The notes beneath the pieces were generated by a model. That model ran no database searches and was not told the DNA's origin. It was given only the letters and a program-made list of their open reading frames with translations. The translations under genes and the position numbers were made by a program. A stretch of DNA of 64,000 nucleotides, taken from assembly GCF_003337315.1 (NCBI RefSeq), contig NZ_QPJV01000001.1, positions 62,001-126,000 of the forward strand, given 5' to 3'. Each line of letters begins with the position of its first letter. Position 1 is the stretch's first letter. This document shows, one piece after another, positions 28,809 through 38,725 of the stretch. Source of the stretch: Vagococcus fluvialis. GTDB taxonomy: Bacteria; Bacillota; Bacilli; Lactobacillales; Vagococcaceae.

Positions 28809-28916
28809 CTATGATCTCCTCTTTCCTATTAAGTTACTTCTTAATTACAAATTAATTATAGCATGCCCGAATAAAAAAACAAACAACTTTATTAAATATT
28901 TCACAAATAAAAAAGA

Positions 28917-29279
28917 TTATTCAATGTGAGATAAAAATTTTTCGATTTCTACAATAAATCTTGTATGACTTCCATTAGCAATTAACTTATCTTGATCAAA
29001 AACTTCAAAAGTAAATTCAAGTTTTCGTCCATTCTCTTCAACTAATTGAGCAACGACTTTAATTTCGGCTCCTATTAACGAAGCTTTTAAATGATTAAAA
29101 TTTATGGCTGTCCCAACGCTTGTTTCACTTTCCTTTGTTAGTTCTTCACTAATTAACATACATGTATTTTCTACCATAGCTATAGCACTCGGTGTCGCTA
29201 ATACAAGTAGAGAACCAGAACCAACTGCTTTAGCTGATTGCTCTTCTGTCACGTGATAGTGTTTAATTAACTCTGTCAT
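28917..29279 (-). CDS. Thioesterase family protein (FlK-like hotdog)
   Basis: A 120-residue hotdog-fold protein resembling the fluoroacetyl-CoA thioesterase (FlK) group. The pattern TPSAIAMVENTCMLISEEL, followed by VGTAINFNHLKASLIGAEIKV and a late NGSHTRFIV histidine, matches that family. Probable acyl-CoA hydrolase with unknown substrate. Its ATG overlaps the cca stop (ATGA), showing coupled translation. Confidence 0.78.
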   Translation of the reverse strand: MTELIKHYHVTEEQSAKAVGSGSLLVLATPSAIAMVENTCMLISEELTKESETSVGTAINFNHLKASLIGAEIKVVAQLVEENGRKLEFTFEVFDQDKLIANGSHTRFIVEIEKFLSHIE

Positions 29280-30496
29280 TCATTTTCCTCCTTAAAAGTT
29301 AATGCTGCCTGAATTAAAACTTCTTTTGTATTAGGGATTTTACCTAGAACAACTGATTTTTCAATCTGTTTTAATAATTTACCAAGCCAAGGACCAGGTT
29401 TTTGATCTAAAGATTGTAAAATATCTTTTCCAGTTATTGCTAAATCACCAATTGATTTTATTGGTAACTCATTATATTGTTGTAAACTACTTTCTTCATT
29501 TGAGTCTAGTCCTAATAAAAGACGGGCCTTTTCTACATCTGAAATAACTTCTGGGCCACTTTCGTATAATCTTAAAATATCCCATTCATGTTTTTCTCTA
29601 TGTCTTAACTCGTTTAAGCATGCCTCTATGTGACTCATTAATTTATTAGATGACTTCCATTTTTTTAAGAAACTTTTTGGATTATCAATATTTAAAACAT
29701 ACATTAGGATTAACCAAGCTAATTCTTCTGTTTCAAAAATAGATTGATTACTAATTAAAGTCAAAGCTTTTAATTCTTTTTCTTTTGTTTGTAATCCTGG
29801 ACAATACTCAAAACATCTTGTTTCAATCATTGTATTTAACCCCTGATTACGATAATTAGCAGTTAATAATTTAATAAATTCAATATAAATACGCTCAACA
29901 GAAATTTTTCCTAATAAAGCATGATGTTCTTTAATAGCTTCTTTTGTTTTTTCTTCAATTTCAAAATTTAGTTGACTTGAAAACCTAAGACCACGCATCA
30001 TTCTGAGAGCATCTTCATGAAATCTTTCGGAAGGATTTCCTACTGCAACAATTTGCTTATTATTAATTGCTTCTATTCCATTAAATAAATCTATGATTTC
30101 ACCATTTTTTCCCATTGCCAACGCATTCATTGTAAAATCACGACGTTTTAAATCTTCTTCTAAAGAACGGACAAAAGTCACTTCATCTGGCCTTCTGTAG
30201 TCTTGATAAGTTGATTCCGTTCTAAAGGTCGTAATTTCATACTGTTCATCTTGAAATAAAACTAAAACCGTTCCATGCTCAATCCCCACATCAATGGTTT
30301 TAGGAAAAATTTGCTGAATTTCTTCTGGAAACGCACTTGTAGCAATATCTACATCATTAATTTTTTGATTTAAAATAATATCTCGGACACTTCCACCTAC
30401 AAAATAAGCTTCAAAACCTGCCTGTTCAATTTTTTCAATAATAGGTGTCGCTTTAATAAATTCATCTGGTAAATCTGTTAGTTTCATAATATGCAT
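29276..30496 (-). CDS. cca: CCA-adding tRNA nucleotidyltransferase
   Basis: Adds or repairs the 3' CCA end of tRNAs. The 406-residue product is a class II enzyme with GGSVRDIIL (G-loop), DVDIATSA (catalytic aspartates), RRDFTMNALA, and RMMRGLRFSSQLNFEIE. It lies between dapB and the thioesterase, with overlap at both ends, so ypjD-dapB-cca-thioesterase is a single transcription unit. It ends in TGA, direct evidence that TGA is read as stop in this genome. Confidence 0.95.
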   Translation of the reverse strand: MHIMKLTDLPDEFIKATPIIEKIEQAGFEAYFVGGSVRDIILNQKINDVDIATSAFPEEIQQIFPKTIDVGIEHGTVLVLFQDEQYEITTFRTESTYQDYRRPDEVTFVRSLEEDLKRRDFTMNALAMGKNGEIIDLFNGIEAINNKQIVAVGNPSERFHEDALRMMRGLRFSSQLNFEIEEKTKEAIKEHHALLGKISVERIYIEFIKLLTANYRNQGLNTMIETRCFEYCPGLQTKEKELKALTLISNQSIFETEELAWLILMYVLNIDNPKSFLKKWKSSNKLMSHIEACLNELRHREKHEWDILRLYESGPEVISDVEKARLLLGLDSNEESSLQQYNELPIKSIGDLAITGKDILQSLDQKPGPWLGKLLKQIEKSVVLGKIPNTKEVLIQAALTFKEENE

Positions 30497-31275
30497 TCCA
30501 ATCCATAAACAATTTCATTTAGTGTCATTACTTTTTCACAGGATAAAGCTACTCCAGCCATAAAAGAAGTTCGATCATAACTATCATGTCTAATTGTTAA
30601 ACCTTCTCCTAAGCTTCCAAATTGGACTTGTTGGTGAGCAATCAAACCTGGCAAGCGAACACTATGAATTTTCATTCCTTCAAAATCAGCACCTCTAGCT
30701 CCCTCAATTAATTCTTTTTCCTCTGGATGCCCTTGAATTTTAGGTTTTCTCACCTTAGAAATAGCTTGTGCCGTATTAAGAGCTGTACCACTTGGGGCAT
30801 CTAATTTTTGGTTATGATGTAATTCCATGATTTCAACATCAGGGAAATATTCAGCAGCTTTTATAGCAAATTGAGTCATTAAAACGGCACCAATGGCAAA
30901 GTTAGGCGCAATCATTCCTCCTAAAGACTTTTCATTTGAAAGTCTTCTTAGGTTTTTGATTTCTTCACTTGAAAGGCCTGTCGTCCCAATAACAGGATGG
31001 ATATCATGTTCAACTAAAAATAAAAGAGTTTCATAAATAGAATCTGGCGTTGTAAAATCAATCCAAACATCAGGAATTACAGCCTTAATGACCTCTTCTT
31101 TTGTTTGAAAAATAGGCACATCTAGCTCACTATACTCTTTTAATTCATTCATATTAGTAACAGTTGAGTTAACAGACACCACTCCAACTAATTCAAAACG
31201 AGAGTCATCTAAAACCATTTGAGTTGTAGCAGTTCCCATTTTACCTCTAAAACCTGCAATCACGATTTTAATCAT
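30484..31275 (-). CDS. dapB: 4-hydroxy-tetrahydrodipicolinate reductase
   Basis: NAD(P)H-dependent step in lysine/diaminopimelate synthesis, needed for the cell wall. The 263-residue product has VIAGFRGKMG, DFTTPDS, GTTGLSSEEI, the catalytic ELHHNQKLDAPSGTAL and SYDRTSFMAGV. The start at 31275 fits AAAGGATGG 8 bases upstream; upstream in-frame ATGs do not. It overlaps the MazG-like gene by 8 bases. Confidence 0.95.
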   Translation of the reverse strand: MIKIVIAGFRGKMGTATTQMVLDDSRFELVGVVSVNSTVTNMNELKEYSELDVPIFQTKEEVIKAVIPDVWIDFTTPDSIYETLLFLVEHDIHPVIGTTGLSSEEIKNLRRLSNEKSLGGMIAPNFAIGAVLMTQFAIKAAEYFPDVEIMELHHNQKLDAPSGTALNTAQAISKVRKPKIQGHPEEKELIEGARGADFEGMKIHSVRLPGLIAHQQVQFGSLGEGLTIRHDSYDRTSFMAGVALSCEKVMTLNEIVYGLECIL

Positions 31276-31615
31276 TAGTTTTTCCATCCTTTCGTTCAAA
31301 ACGATAAAAATCTCGTTCTCTAAACTTCCTCATATTTTCTTCCATTACTTCGTCTAAATCTATATCTAGGGCATTAGCCATAATCATTGTTGTGATTAAA
31401 ACGTCTCCCATCTCTTCTTGGATTGAACCCTTACTTTCTGATTTTTTTTTACTTTTCTCACCGTACTGGTGATTAATTTCTCTTGCTAATTCGCCAACTT
31501 CTTCACTTAATTGAATCATTTGAGATAATGGAGAGAAATACCCAACTTTAAATTGGTTAATATAACTATCTAGCTCTTTTTGCAACTCTGATAAACTTCT
31601 TGAATCTTTCTCCAA
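31268..31615 (-). CDS. MazG-like nucleotide pyrophosphohydrolase (YpjD-like)
   Basis: All-alpha NTP pyrophosphatase type, probably housecleaning of noncanonical nucleotides. The conserved acidic pattern is clear: QLSEEVGELAREINHQYG followed by EEMGDVLITTMIMANALDIDLDEV (E-x2-E and E-x2-D). I use the TTG at 31615, which has AGAGGG 6 bases upstream; the longer ATG frame to 31678 would start inside the probable promoter (TTGAAA ... TATAATATAAT). Length is then 115 residues, close to YpjD. Confidence 0.85.
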   Translation of the reverse strand: MEKDSRSLSELQKELDSYINQFKVGYFSPLSQMIQLSEEVGELAREINHQYGEKSKKKSESKGSIQEEMGDVLITTMIMANALDIDLDEVMEENMRKFRERDFYRFERKDGKTND

Positions 31616-31737
31616 ATTTATCCCTCTTTTTTTGTTTATTCTTTCTATTATATTATAGAAGATGACGCCATTTTTCAACTCCTACCCTTGTTCCTTTTAA
31701 GGCTAAATGATAAGATTACAACTGAGGAAGTGAGTGA

Positions 31738-32628
31738 ATGAAAAAAAACAAACAAATGATTTTTGATATTTTATTTATCTTTTTAGGCACTAGTATTTAT
31801 AGCTTCGGATTAGTTACCTTTAACATGCCAAATAACTTAGCAGAAGGCGGCGTAACTGGTATCACCTTAATTATCTATAAGCTTTTCTCAATAAACCCTG
31901 CCTACAGTACCTTATTGTTAAATATTCCATTAATTTTAATTGGTTTAAAAATATTTGGCATGCGTGCTTTAATGTATACCTTAGTTGGAACCTTTTCCCT
32001 ATCCTTTAATATTTTATTTTGGCAACAGATGAATATTACGATTTCAGTTGAACATGATTTATTAATTGCTGCTCTATTAGCCGGTCTTTTTGGAGGTATT
32101 GGAAGTGGATTGATTTATAAAGTTGGTGGGACTACAGGAGGAACTGATATTGTTGCAAGAATCATTGAGAAAAACTTCGGTTTAACTATTGGCCGTTCCT
32201 TATTAATTCTTGATATTATGGTTCTTCTTTTATCTCTAACTTATTTATCTTTAAAAGAAATGATGTATACCTTGATTGCTGTCTTTGTTTTTAGTATTGT
32301 AGTTGATTTTGTTCAGGAAGCAAGTTATAGTGCAAAAGGTATTTTAATTATTTCTGATAAAAATGAAATAATCGCTGATAAAATTATGGAAGAATTAGAG
32401 CGTGGTGTAACCTATTTAAAGTCTGAGGGAGCTTACTCTAGTGTCGAAAGAAATATTATCTTTTGTGTCGCTACTCACCCAGAAATAAATAGAATCAAAG
32501 AAATTGCCCACGAAGAAGACCTTCAATCCTTTATCTCTGTTTTAACAGTTAATGAAGTTTTAGGTGAAGGTTTCTCATATGAAGTAATGAAAAAAAGAAA
32601 ATTAAAAAAACAAAAAGCGCAGAGTTAA
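31738..32628 (+). CDS. YitT family membrane protein (DUF161/DUF2179)
   Basis: A 296-residue protein with five or six membrane helices (about 8-30, 52-70, 78-95, 105-125, 148-170, 178-195) and a C-terminal soluble DUF2179 domain (about 200-285; GVTYLKSEGAYSSVERNIIFCV). The YitT signature PNNLAEGGVTGITLI and GGTTGGTDIVARI are present. The family is a putative transporter of unknown substrate. It is transcribed alone and ends at a strong terminator that overlaps the last codons. Confidence 0.9.
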   Translation: MKKNKQMIFDILFIFLGTSIYSFGLVTFNMPNNLAEGGVTGITLIIYKLFSINPAYSTLLLNIPLILIGLKIFGMRALMYTLVGTFSLSFNILFWQQMNITISVEHDLLIAALLAGLFGGIGSGLIYKVGGTTGGTDIVARIIEKNFGLTIGRSLLILDIMVLLLSLTYLSLKEMMYTLIAVFVFSIVVDFVQEASYSAKGILIISDKNEIIADKIMEELERGVTYLKSEGAYSSVERNIIFCVATHPEINRIKEIAHEEDLQSFISVLTVNEVLGEGFSYEVMKKRKLKKQKAQS

Positions 32629-32650
32629 CTCACTTGCGCTTTTTGTTTTT
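32611..32650 (+). terminator. Terminator at the end of the YitT gene
   Basis: Perfect 11-bp arms (CAAAAAGCGCA and TGCGCTTTTTG, 32611-32621 and 32635-32645), then TTTTT. The stem begins within the gene's coding end. Confidence 0.88.
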
Positions 32651-32674
32651 TTCGATTGTAAGAGGAGGAGGTAT

Positions 32675-32977
32675 TTAGCCGTACATAACAACTTTCATAC
32701 CCTTTGGATCTATAATGGTAATATTTTTTTCATCTTTATTAAATGTCATATTATCCCAAGTTGTGTAATACAAATCCAGTAAGCCTAATTCTAAATAATT
32801 AGAAATACCAGCTATTTGCCACATCACACTCAAGGACATTCCGCTGTAGTCACTTAAGAAAGAAACGGGTGCTTTTGTAGAAAAATTAATTTCTGGCACC
32901 TCAATTTTTAAATTGACTTGGGAAAAATGACCATACCTTTCAACAATATAATCATTAAATTCAAGAATATTTTGCAT
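32675..32977 (-). CDS. Hypothetical protein (100 aa)
   Basis: Not recognised. No signal peptide and no clear membrane helix; the sequence is beta-rich with a hydrophobic mid-section (DYSGMSLSVMWQIAGISNYLELGLLDLYY). It has an AAGGAG site 8-10 bases before the ATG, follows buk on the same strand with a 38-base gap, and is the last gene before the YitT terminator region. It may be the tail gene of the 2-oxo acid dehydrogenase operon or an orphan. Confidence 0.55.
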   Translation of the reverse strand: MQNILEFNDYIVERYGHFSQVNLKIEVPEINFSTKAPVSFLSDYSGMSLSVMWQIAGISNYLELGLLDLYYTTWDNMTFNKDEKNITIIDPKGMKVVMYG

Positions 32978-33015
32978 CCAAGAACAACTCCTTTGAGACC
33001 ACTGACTATTAATGA

Positions 33016-34077
33016 TTATTTAAATTCATTTGCTGCTTCTTCACCTGAGAGAACTCTTAAAGCACCGTTTCTTAATGCTTCCATCTCAAACTCTCCTGGT
33101 ACACTAGAAACAGGAGCAATAAATGAGACTCTATCTTTAATCCAATTAACTAGTCGATCTGAATAAGCTAAACCACCAGTAATCACAATGGCATCTACAT
33201 TTCCTTTTAAGACAGTAGCAAGCTCTCCAATACCTTTAGCTACTTGATAAGCCATTGCCTCAAAAATTAAACGTGCTTCTTCATCACCTTGCTCAATACG
33301 ATTTTCGACTTCAATTCCACTATTAGTCCCTAAGTAAGAAATCATACCACCTTCTTTTCTTGTCCAAGCAGTAATTTCTTCTTTGGTCATCTCATAGCAA
33401 AAAGGAATAAATTCTTTTAGACTTAAGCTGCCAGTTCTTTCAACAGAGAATGGCCCTTCATCATCAAGAGAGTAATCCACCATCCGACCGTTCTCATGGG
33501 CGCTAATTGTTGAACCACTTCCCAAGTGAGCAACAATAATATTAGCTTCTTCATATGGTTTTTGAATATCTTCTGCTGTTTTCAAAGCGATAGCGCGCAT
33601 ATTTAACGCATGACCAATACTTGTCCTTTTAACACCTTTTAAACCTGATACACGTGATAATTCATGAAATTGATCCACTGTGATAGGATCATAAATCATA
33701 GCAATACAATCTTTAGAACTTGTTTGTTTGAAACCATTTGCTAACATAGCTCCTAAGTTTGAGGCATGATGTGTTTTGGTTTTATTCACTAACCAATCAA
33801 TCATTTGCTCATTAACCATGTATGCACCAGCATCGACTGGTGGTAGGGCACCACCACGACCAACTGCAGCATCAATTTGTGTATAATCAATTCCTTCTTC
33901 ATCTAAAAAGGATTGAATTAAGTTCAAACGATAATCATATTGATCAGCAATTGTAGCAAACTTTGATAATTCACTTGTTTCATGAAAGACATTTTTATTT
34001 AAGCGTTCTTCTTTATCCTCGTAATAAGCTACTTTTGTTGAGGTAGAACCTGGATTTATAACTAATACTTTCTTCAA
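33016..34077 (-). CDS. buk: Butyrate/branched-chain acyl kinase
   Basis: Acyl phosphate plus ADP to acid plus ATP, the substrate-level phosphorylation step. The 353-residue product has the acetokinase-fold start MKKVLVINPGSTSTKVAYY, AAVGRGGALPPVDAG, the HLGSGSTISAHENGRMVDYSLDDEGPF block and GIGELATVLKGNVDAIVITGGLAYSD. The GRGG and LPPV blocks favour Buk over AckA. It follows ptb by 12 bases and is the last dedicated enzyme of the operon. Confidence 0.92.
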   Translation of the reverse strand: MKKVLVINPGSTSTKVAYYEDKEERLNKNVFHETSELSKFATIADQYDYRLNLIQSFLDEEGIDYTQIDAAVGRGGALPPVDAGAYMVNEQMIDWLVNKTKTHHASNLGAMLANGFKQTSSKDCIAMIYDPITVDQFHELSRVSGLKGVKRTSIGHALNMRAIALKTAEDIQKPYEEANIIVAHLGSGSTISAHENGRMVDYSLDDEGPFSVERTGSLSLKEFIPFCYEMTKEEITAWTRKEGGMISYLGTNSGIEVENRIEQGDEEARLIFEAMAYQVAKGIGELATVLKGNVDAIVITGGLAYSDRLVNWIKDRVSFIAPVSSVPGEFEMEALRNGALRVLSGEEAANEFK

Positions 34078-34089
34078 AAGAAGACCTCC

Positions 34090-35001
34090 TTACATTGCAC
34101 AAGCAATCATTAATGAATTCATTTTTTCTTCAGTAGTTGAGCCTCTTGAGGTAATAATAATTGGTACTTTAGCACCTAAAACAAGGCCAGCCATTTTACC
34201 TTTTCCAAAAGTCACCATACTTTTACCTAAAAGGTTTCCAGCAACTATATCAGGAACAAGTAAAATATCAGCTTCACCAGCAACAGGACTCACGTAATCT
34301 TTTTCTTTAGCAATTTCTTTACTTAAAGATAAATCTAATGAAATCGGACCTTCTACTGTGACATCTCCAAAATCATTTTTTTCAAAACGGTCTTTTAAAA
34401 TAACTGCATCTGTAGATGCTTGAAGCTTTGGATTCACATTTTCGCTTGCATCAAGGATTGCTACATTTGTATGAACGTAACCTAATTTTTTAGTTAATTC
34501 TAAAGCATTTAATAAAATATCTTCTTTTGTATCTACATCAGGCGTTAACATCATCCCTCCATCTGTTAAAAAAAGTAACTTATGGTAATAAGGGATTTCA
34601 TTAATTGCTACGTGTGATAGAGTTTTTGATTCACGGATACCTGTTTCTTTATTAACAACAGCTTTCAGTAAATCTCTTGTTTGAATATGTCCTTTCATCA
34701 GAACATCTCCTAAACCATCACGAATTACAGAAACTGCTTTTTCAGCAATTTCTGTGTCTCCGTCTACATCTATAATGTTTAAAGAAGTAATAATACTTTC
34801 TGAAACATTCATTTTCTCAAGTAGCTCTACAATTAAGTTTTTTTCTCCCACAAGAACAGGAATTAAAAGGCCTTCATTGTGTAAAGCTATAACAGCAGAT
34901 AGAGTGTGTTCGTCTGTTGCTGCTGCTACAACAACTCGCTTAGGTGTACTATCTGTACTTGAGAGTTGTTTTTTTAATGCATCAAATGATTCTAAAATCA
35001 T
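34090..35001 (-). CDS. ptb: Phosphate butyryltransferase
   Basis: Converts acyl-CoA plus phosphate to acyl phosphate plus CoA. The 303-residue product shows the Pta/Ptb fold: VVVAAATDEHTLSAVI, DVLMKGHIQTRDLLKAVVN, LTDGGMMLTPDV and DILLVPDIVAGNLLGKSM. It is 18 bases after the E2 gene and 12 before buk, so acyl-CoA made by the dehydrogenase complex can be turned into ATP. With buk it indicates short and branched acyl chains rather than acetate. Confidence 0.92.
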   Translation of the reverse strand: MILESFDALKKQLSSTDSTPKRVVVAAATDEHTLSAVIALHNEGLLIPVLVGEKNLIVELLEKMNVSESIITSLNIIDVDGDTEIAEKAVSVIRDGLGDVLMKGHIQTRDLLKAVVNKETGIRESKTLSHVAINEIPYYHKLLFLTDGGMMLTPDVDTKEDILLNALELTKKLGYVHTNVAILDASENVNPKLQASTDAVILKDRFEKNDFGDVTVEGPISLDLSLSKEIAKEKDYVSPVAGEADILLVPDIVAGNLLGKSMVTFGKGKMAGLVLGAKVPIIITSRGSTTEEKMNSLMIACAM

Positions 35002-35018
35002 AAGTACACCTCCATTAA

Positions 35019-36605
35019 TTAATTTTTAAGTAACATTAAGTTTGGATCGCCTAAAGCTTTCTTGAAGGCTGCTAAAGCACTTTGAGCTTCAACTCCATCA
35101 ACTAAACGATGGTCAAAAGCAAATGATAAACGCATAATTGAAGCAACTTCCATTTCACGTTCTTCATTAACGACTACCTCATCAGCAATACGAGAGATTC
35201 CCATAATCATTGATTCAGGGTAGTTAATAATTGGTGTTGACCATACACCTCCTGCTTCAGGCATTCCACCGATATTAGTAATAGTTGCTGATGAACCACT
35301 CATATCTTCTCTTGTTAACTCATTAGCCATTGCTTTTTTAGCTAACGTATCGATTTCTTCTGCAATTTCAAAGACACTCTTACGATCAGCATTTTTTATA
35401 ACTGGTACAAATAAACCATGATCTGTATTTGTAGCAATTCCAATATTGATATTTCCACGGTGAATAATTTCTGATTTTTCCATATTCACTGATGCGTTTA
35501 AAGATGGATATGCTTTTAACATTGCTACCATTGCTTTCACAACATAAGGTAGGAAAGTTAACCTAACATTTTCTTCTTTAGCAATTTCTTTATAAGTATT
35601 ACGGTGTTCCATTAATTTTTCTGTACGTAATTTATCAAATACTGTTACATGAGGAATTTCAGTACGGCTAGTGACCATTGCTTTAGCAATAGCACGACGA
35701 GTTGGTGTCATTTTTTCAACCCAATCTTCGTTGTTTGCTAATACTGGAGCTGGTTTACTTGCAGCTTTTGCTGCTACTGGTGCTTCAGTCGCTGGTGTTG
35801 TTGTAGGTGTTGCTACTGTTTCAGTAACAACTGCTGCTCCACCACCATTTAAGAATGTATCCACATCTACTTTTAAAATTTTGCCATTTGGACCAGTTGG
35901 TGTTACTTGAGACAAATCAACTTGTTGTTGTCTTGCATAACGTCTAACTGATGGTAAAGCACGCACTTTTGCAGATGGTTTACCAGTTGCAACACCTGTT
36001 GATACTACTTCTTTTGCAGCTTTAGGTGCTTCTTGAACTGGAGTTGTTACTTGATTACTTGGTCCACTTTCACCTGTGTTGATTTCAATGATCCCTTCGT
36101 CAACTTTAGCAATCCCTTCAGGAACTAAAATTTTAACAACTATTCCAGAAACTGGAGATGGAATTTCCATTGATGATTTATCATTTTGGATTTCTACTAA
36201 AGCGTCATCTGCTTTAATAACATCTCCTTCTTTGACTAACCATTGGATAATTTCAGCTTCAACTAAGCCCTCACCTACGTCAGGTAATTCAAATACATAG
36301 TTACCTGTACTTGGAGCTTTTGTTTCTACTACTTCTTGAGCAACAGGAGCTGCTTCTTCAGTAGTTGCTTCACCTGTTTCGATTTCAATAATCGCTTCAT
36401 CAACTTTAGCAACCCCAACTGGTACTAAAATCTTCGTTACAACACCAGAAACTGGTGATGGAATTTCCATTGATGATTTATCATTTTGAATTTCTACTAA
36501 AGCGTCGTCTGCTTTTACAACGTCGCCTTCTTTTACTAACCATTGGATAATGTCAGCTTCGACTAATCCTTCACCTACATCAGGTAATTTAAAAATATAA
36601 GCCAT
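35019..36605 (-). CDS. Dihydrolipoamide acyltransferase (E2), double lipoyl domain
   Basis: Core of a 2-oxo acid dehydrogenase complex. The 528-residue product has two N-terminal lipoyl domains (about 2-77 and 103-178) each with the lipoylated lysine in NDKSSMEIP, a peripheral-subunit-binding domain (about 215-250; KVRALPSVRRYARQQQVDL), Ala/Pro/Thr-rich linkers, and the catalytic domain ending FDHRLVDGVEAQ with the catalytic histidine. The two lipoyl coding blocks are almost identical (see findings). Two lipoyl domains is the design of Enterococcus PDH E2, whereas the gene neighbours suggest branched-chain substrates. Confidence 0.92.
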   Translation of the reverse strand: MAYIFKLPDVGEGLVEADIIQWLVKEGDVVKADDALVEIQNDKSSMEIPSPVSGVVTKILVPVGVAKVDEAIIEIETGEATTEEAAPVAQEVVETKAPSTGNYVFELPDVGEGLVEAEIIQWLVKEGDVIKADDALVEIQNDKSSMEIPSPVSGIVVKILVPEGIAKVDEGIIEINTGESGPSNQVTTPVQEAPKAAKEVVSTGVATGKPSAKVRALPSVRRYARQQQVDLSQVTPTGPNGKILKVDVDTFLNGGGAAVVTETVATPTTTPATEAPVAAKAASKPAPVLANNEDWVEKMTPTRRAIAKAMVTSRTEIPHVTVFDKLRTEKLMEHRNTYKEIAKEENVRLTFLPYVVKAMVAMLKAYPSLNASVNMEKSEIIHRGNINIGIATNTDHGLFVPVIKNADRKSVFEIAEEIDTLAKKAMANELTREDMSGSSATITNIGGMPEAGGVWSTPIINYPESMIMGISRIADEVVVNEEREMEVASIMRLSFAFDHRLVDGVEAQSALAAFKKALGDPNLMLLKN

Positions 36606-36623
36606 GAGTACTCCTCCTATTTA

Positions 36624-37601
36624 TTATTCAGCTAATGTTTTTCTTACTTGTTCTTCAATAATTGAAGCGTTTGGTAACCAGATTGATTCTGCTTGACCAA
36701 ATGGGAAGTGACTATCCGGAGCTGCCACACGACCAACTGCAGCTTCAAGATCATACATAGCACCTTCAGCAATTTCAGCCATAATGTGGTTCCCAATACC
36801 AGTTAAACGTTGTGCTTCTTGAACCACAACAACACGTCCTGTTTTCTTAACTGAGTCTAAAATAGTGTCAATATCAAATGGTGCTACTGTTCTAAGGTCG
36901 ATTAATTCTACTGAAATACCGTCCTTTTGTAATTTTTCAATTGCTTTTTTAGATTCATGAACCATTGCTCCATAAGTAACAATTGTGATATCTGTTCCTT
37001 CTTGAATAACATGAGCTTTATCTAAAGGAATTTCATATAACTCTTCAGGCACTTCTTCTGTAATTGAGCGGTATAATTTTAAATGCTCTAAGAAGTAAAC
37101 TGGGTCATTGTTTCTGATTGATGCTGTTAAAAGTCCTTTTGCATCATATGGGCCACTTGGAATAACGATACGTAAACCAGGTGATTGAGCAAATAATCCT
37201 TCTAAGTTATCAGAGTGAAGCTCAGGAGTTCCTACTCCTCCACCAAATGTTGAACGAACTGTTACAGGAACACCTTCGCGTCCTGCCATACGGTAACGGT
37301 GACGAGATAATTGACCTAATAAACCATCAATTGCTTCCATTGTAAAACCAGAGAATTGGATTTCAGGTACTGGACGGAATCCACCCATAGCCATTCCCAT
37401 AGCCATTCCCATAATGCCTGATTCCGCTAAAGGCGTATCAAAAACGCGGTCTTCGCCTAATTCAGCGCGCATACCATCAGTTACACGGAAAACGCCTCCG
37501 TTTGTTCCTACGTCTTCTCCAAAAACTAAGATTCTTTCATCACGTTTCATTTCTTGAGTTAAGGCTTCATTAATAGCCTGTACCATATTTTTAACTGCCA
37601 T
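36624..37601 (-). CDS. 2-oxo acid dehydrogenase E1 beta subunit
   Basis: Thiamine-diphosphate decarboxylase beta chain. The 325-residue product has [61 protein letters not shown]-type contacts (LSRHRYRM) and the C-terminal [20 protein letters not shown]. It is 3 bases after E1alpha. The QFSGFTMEA and LEAAVGRV blocks look like PdhB of Gram-positives, again PDH-like in a bkd-type setting. Confidence 0.93.
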   Translation of the reverse strand: MAVKNMVQAINEALTQEMKRDERILVFGEDVGTNGGVFRVTDGMRAELGEDRVFDTPLAESGIMGMAMGMAMGGFRPVPEIQFSGFTMEAIDGLLGQLSRHRYRMAGREGVPVTVRSTFGGGVGTPELHSDNLEGLFAQSPGLRIVIPSGPYDAKGLLTASIRNNDPVYFLEHLKLYRSITEEVPEELYEIPLDKAHVIQEGTDITIVTYGAMVHESKKAIEKLQKDGISVELIDLRTVAPFDIDTILDSVKKTGRVVVVQEAQRLTGIGNHIMAEIAEGAMYDLEAAVGRVAAPDSHFPFGQAESIWLPNASIIEEQVRKTLAE

Positions 37602-37603
37602 CT

Positions 37604-38707
37604 TTAGTTTTCCTCCTTAGCTTCATACATTTTGATTTCTTTTTGAATACGAGGTGTTGGTACTTCGTAAACATTTTTCAGTAACTGCGAAACTTTCATT
37701 TTAGGTTCTTTATCCGCTAAATCTAGAGCTTCGTTTACTTCTTTTGTCGTTGCATCAATTACATCTTGTTCCATATCTTCATTCCAAAGACCTTTTTCAC
37801 CTAAGTAAGTACGCATACGGATTAAGAAGTCTTTTGCTAACCAACCATCAACTTCTTCTTGAGAACGGTATCTTGTTGGGTCATCCGATAGAGTGTGAGC
37901 TCCAAAACGGTAACATAATGTTTCAATTACAACGGGCCCATTACCTGCCATTGTGTATTCACGAGCCATCTTAGCTGCTTCGTATAAAGCAAGTGGGTCC
38001 ATTCCATCAACTTGTATACCAGGAATTCCAGCTGCTGCAGCTTTTTGAGCTAATGTGCCAGCTTTACTTTGTAATTCACGAGGAACTGAAATACCGTATT
38101 TGTTATTTTGAACAATAAAGACTGTTTGAGAGTTGAAAACACCTGCAAAGTTAATTCCTTCGTAGAAATCTCCTTGTGATGAACCACCATCTCCAATATA
38201 TGTAAATGACACTTGATCTTTTTCATCACGACGATAAGCATAGCCAAGTCCAGCTGCTTGAATGATTTGAGAACCAATAATAGTTTGAGGTGGTAAACCG
38301 TGTACGCCTTCTGGATAAATATTTGCTGCCATATGTCCTCGGTACCAAAGAACAGCATTTTTCATTGGCATACCATGATGAACTAAAGGAATCATGTCAC
38401 GGTATGTTGGTAAAACAAAATCTTCTTTTTTCATTGCAAAAAGTGTTGCTAATTGTGAAGCTTCTTGTCCTTCAGATGGAGGTAAGTTACCAATACGTCC
38501 TTGACGTCCTGCTAAAATAAGACGTTCATTAGTTGTTCTCCCCCATACTAAAACTTTCATTAATTCAACTAATTCTTCATCTGTTAATGAACTTTTCATT
38601 CCTTTATTAACTAATTTTCCTTTTTCATCTAAAATTTGAACTAAGGGAATTGCTGCTTCACTTTTTTTGACCATGTCATCAAATAATTTGAAATCTTGTT
38701 TACTCAT
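37604..38707 (-). CDS. 2-oxo acid dehydrogenase E1 alpha subunit (PDH-like)
   Basis: Thiamine-diphosphate-binding alpha chain. The 367-residue product has the ThDP motif [20 protein letters not shown]...NNKYGIS and [11 protein letters not shown]. The N-terminal extension and phrases such as [31 protein letters not shown] and [18 protein letters not shown] are, from memory, those of PdhA (about 370 residues) rather than Bacillus BkdAA (about 330). Whether it prefers pyruvate or branched-chain keto acids cannot be decided here; ptb-buk suggests the latter. Confidence 0.9.
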   Translation of the reverse strand: MSKQDFKLFDDMVKKSEAAIPLVQILDEKGKLVNKGMKSSLTDEELVELMKVLVWGRTTNERLILAGRQGRIGNLPPSEGQEASQLATLFAMKKEDFVLPTYRDMIPLVHHGMPMKNAVLWYRGHMAANIYPEGVHGLPPQTIIGSQIIQAAGLGYAYRRDEKDQVSFTYIGDGGSSQGDFYEGINFAGVFNSQTVFIVQNNKYGISVPRELQSKAGTLAQKAAAAGIPGIQVDGMDPLALYEAAKMAREYTMAGNGPVVIETLCYRFGAHTLSDDPTRYRSQEEVDGWLAKDFLIRMRTYLGEKGLWNEDMEQDVIDATTKEVNEALDLADKEPKMKVSQLLKNVYEVPTPRIQKEIKMYEAKEEN

Positions 38708-38725
38708 ATCTATTTCTTCCTCTCT

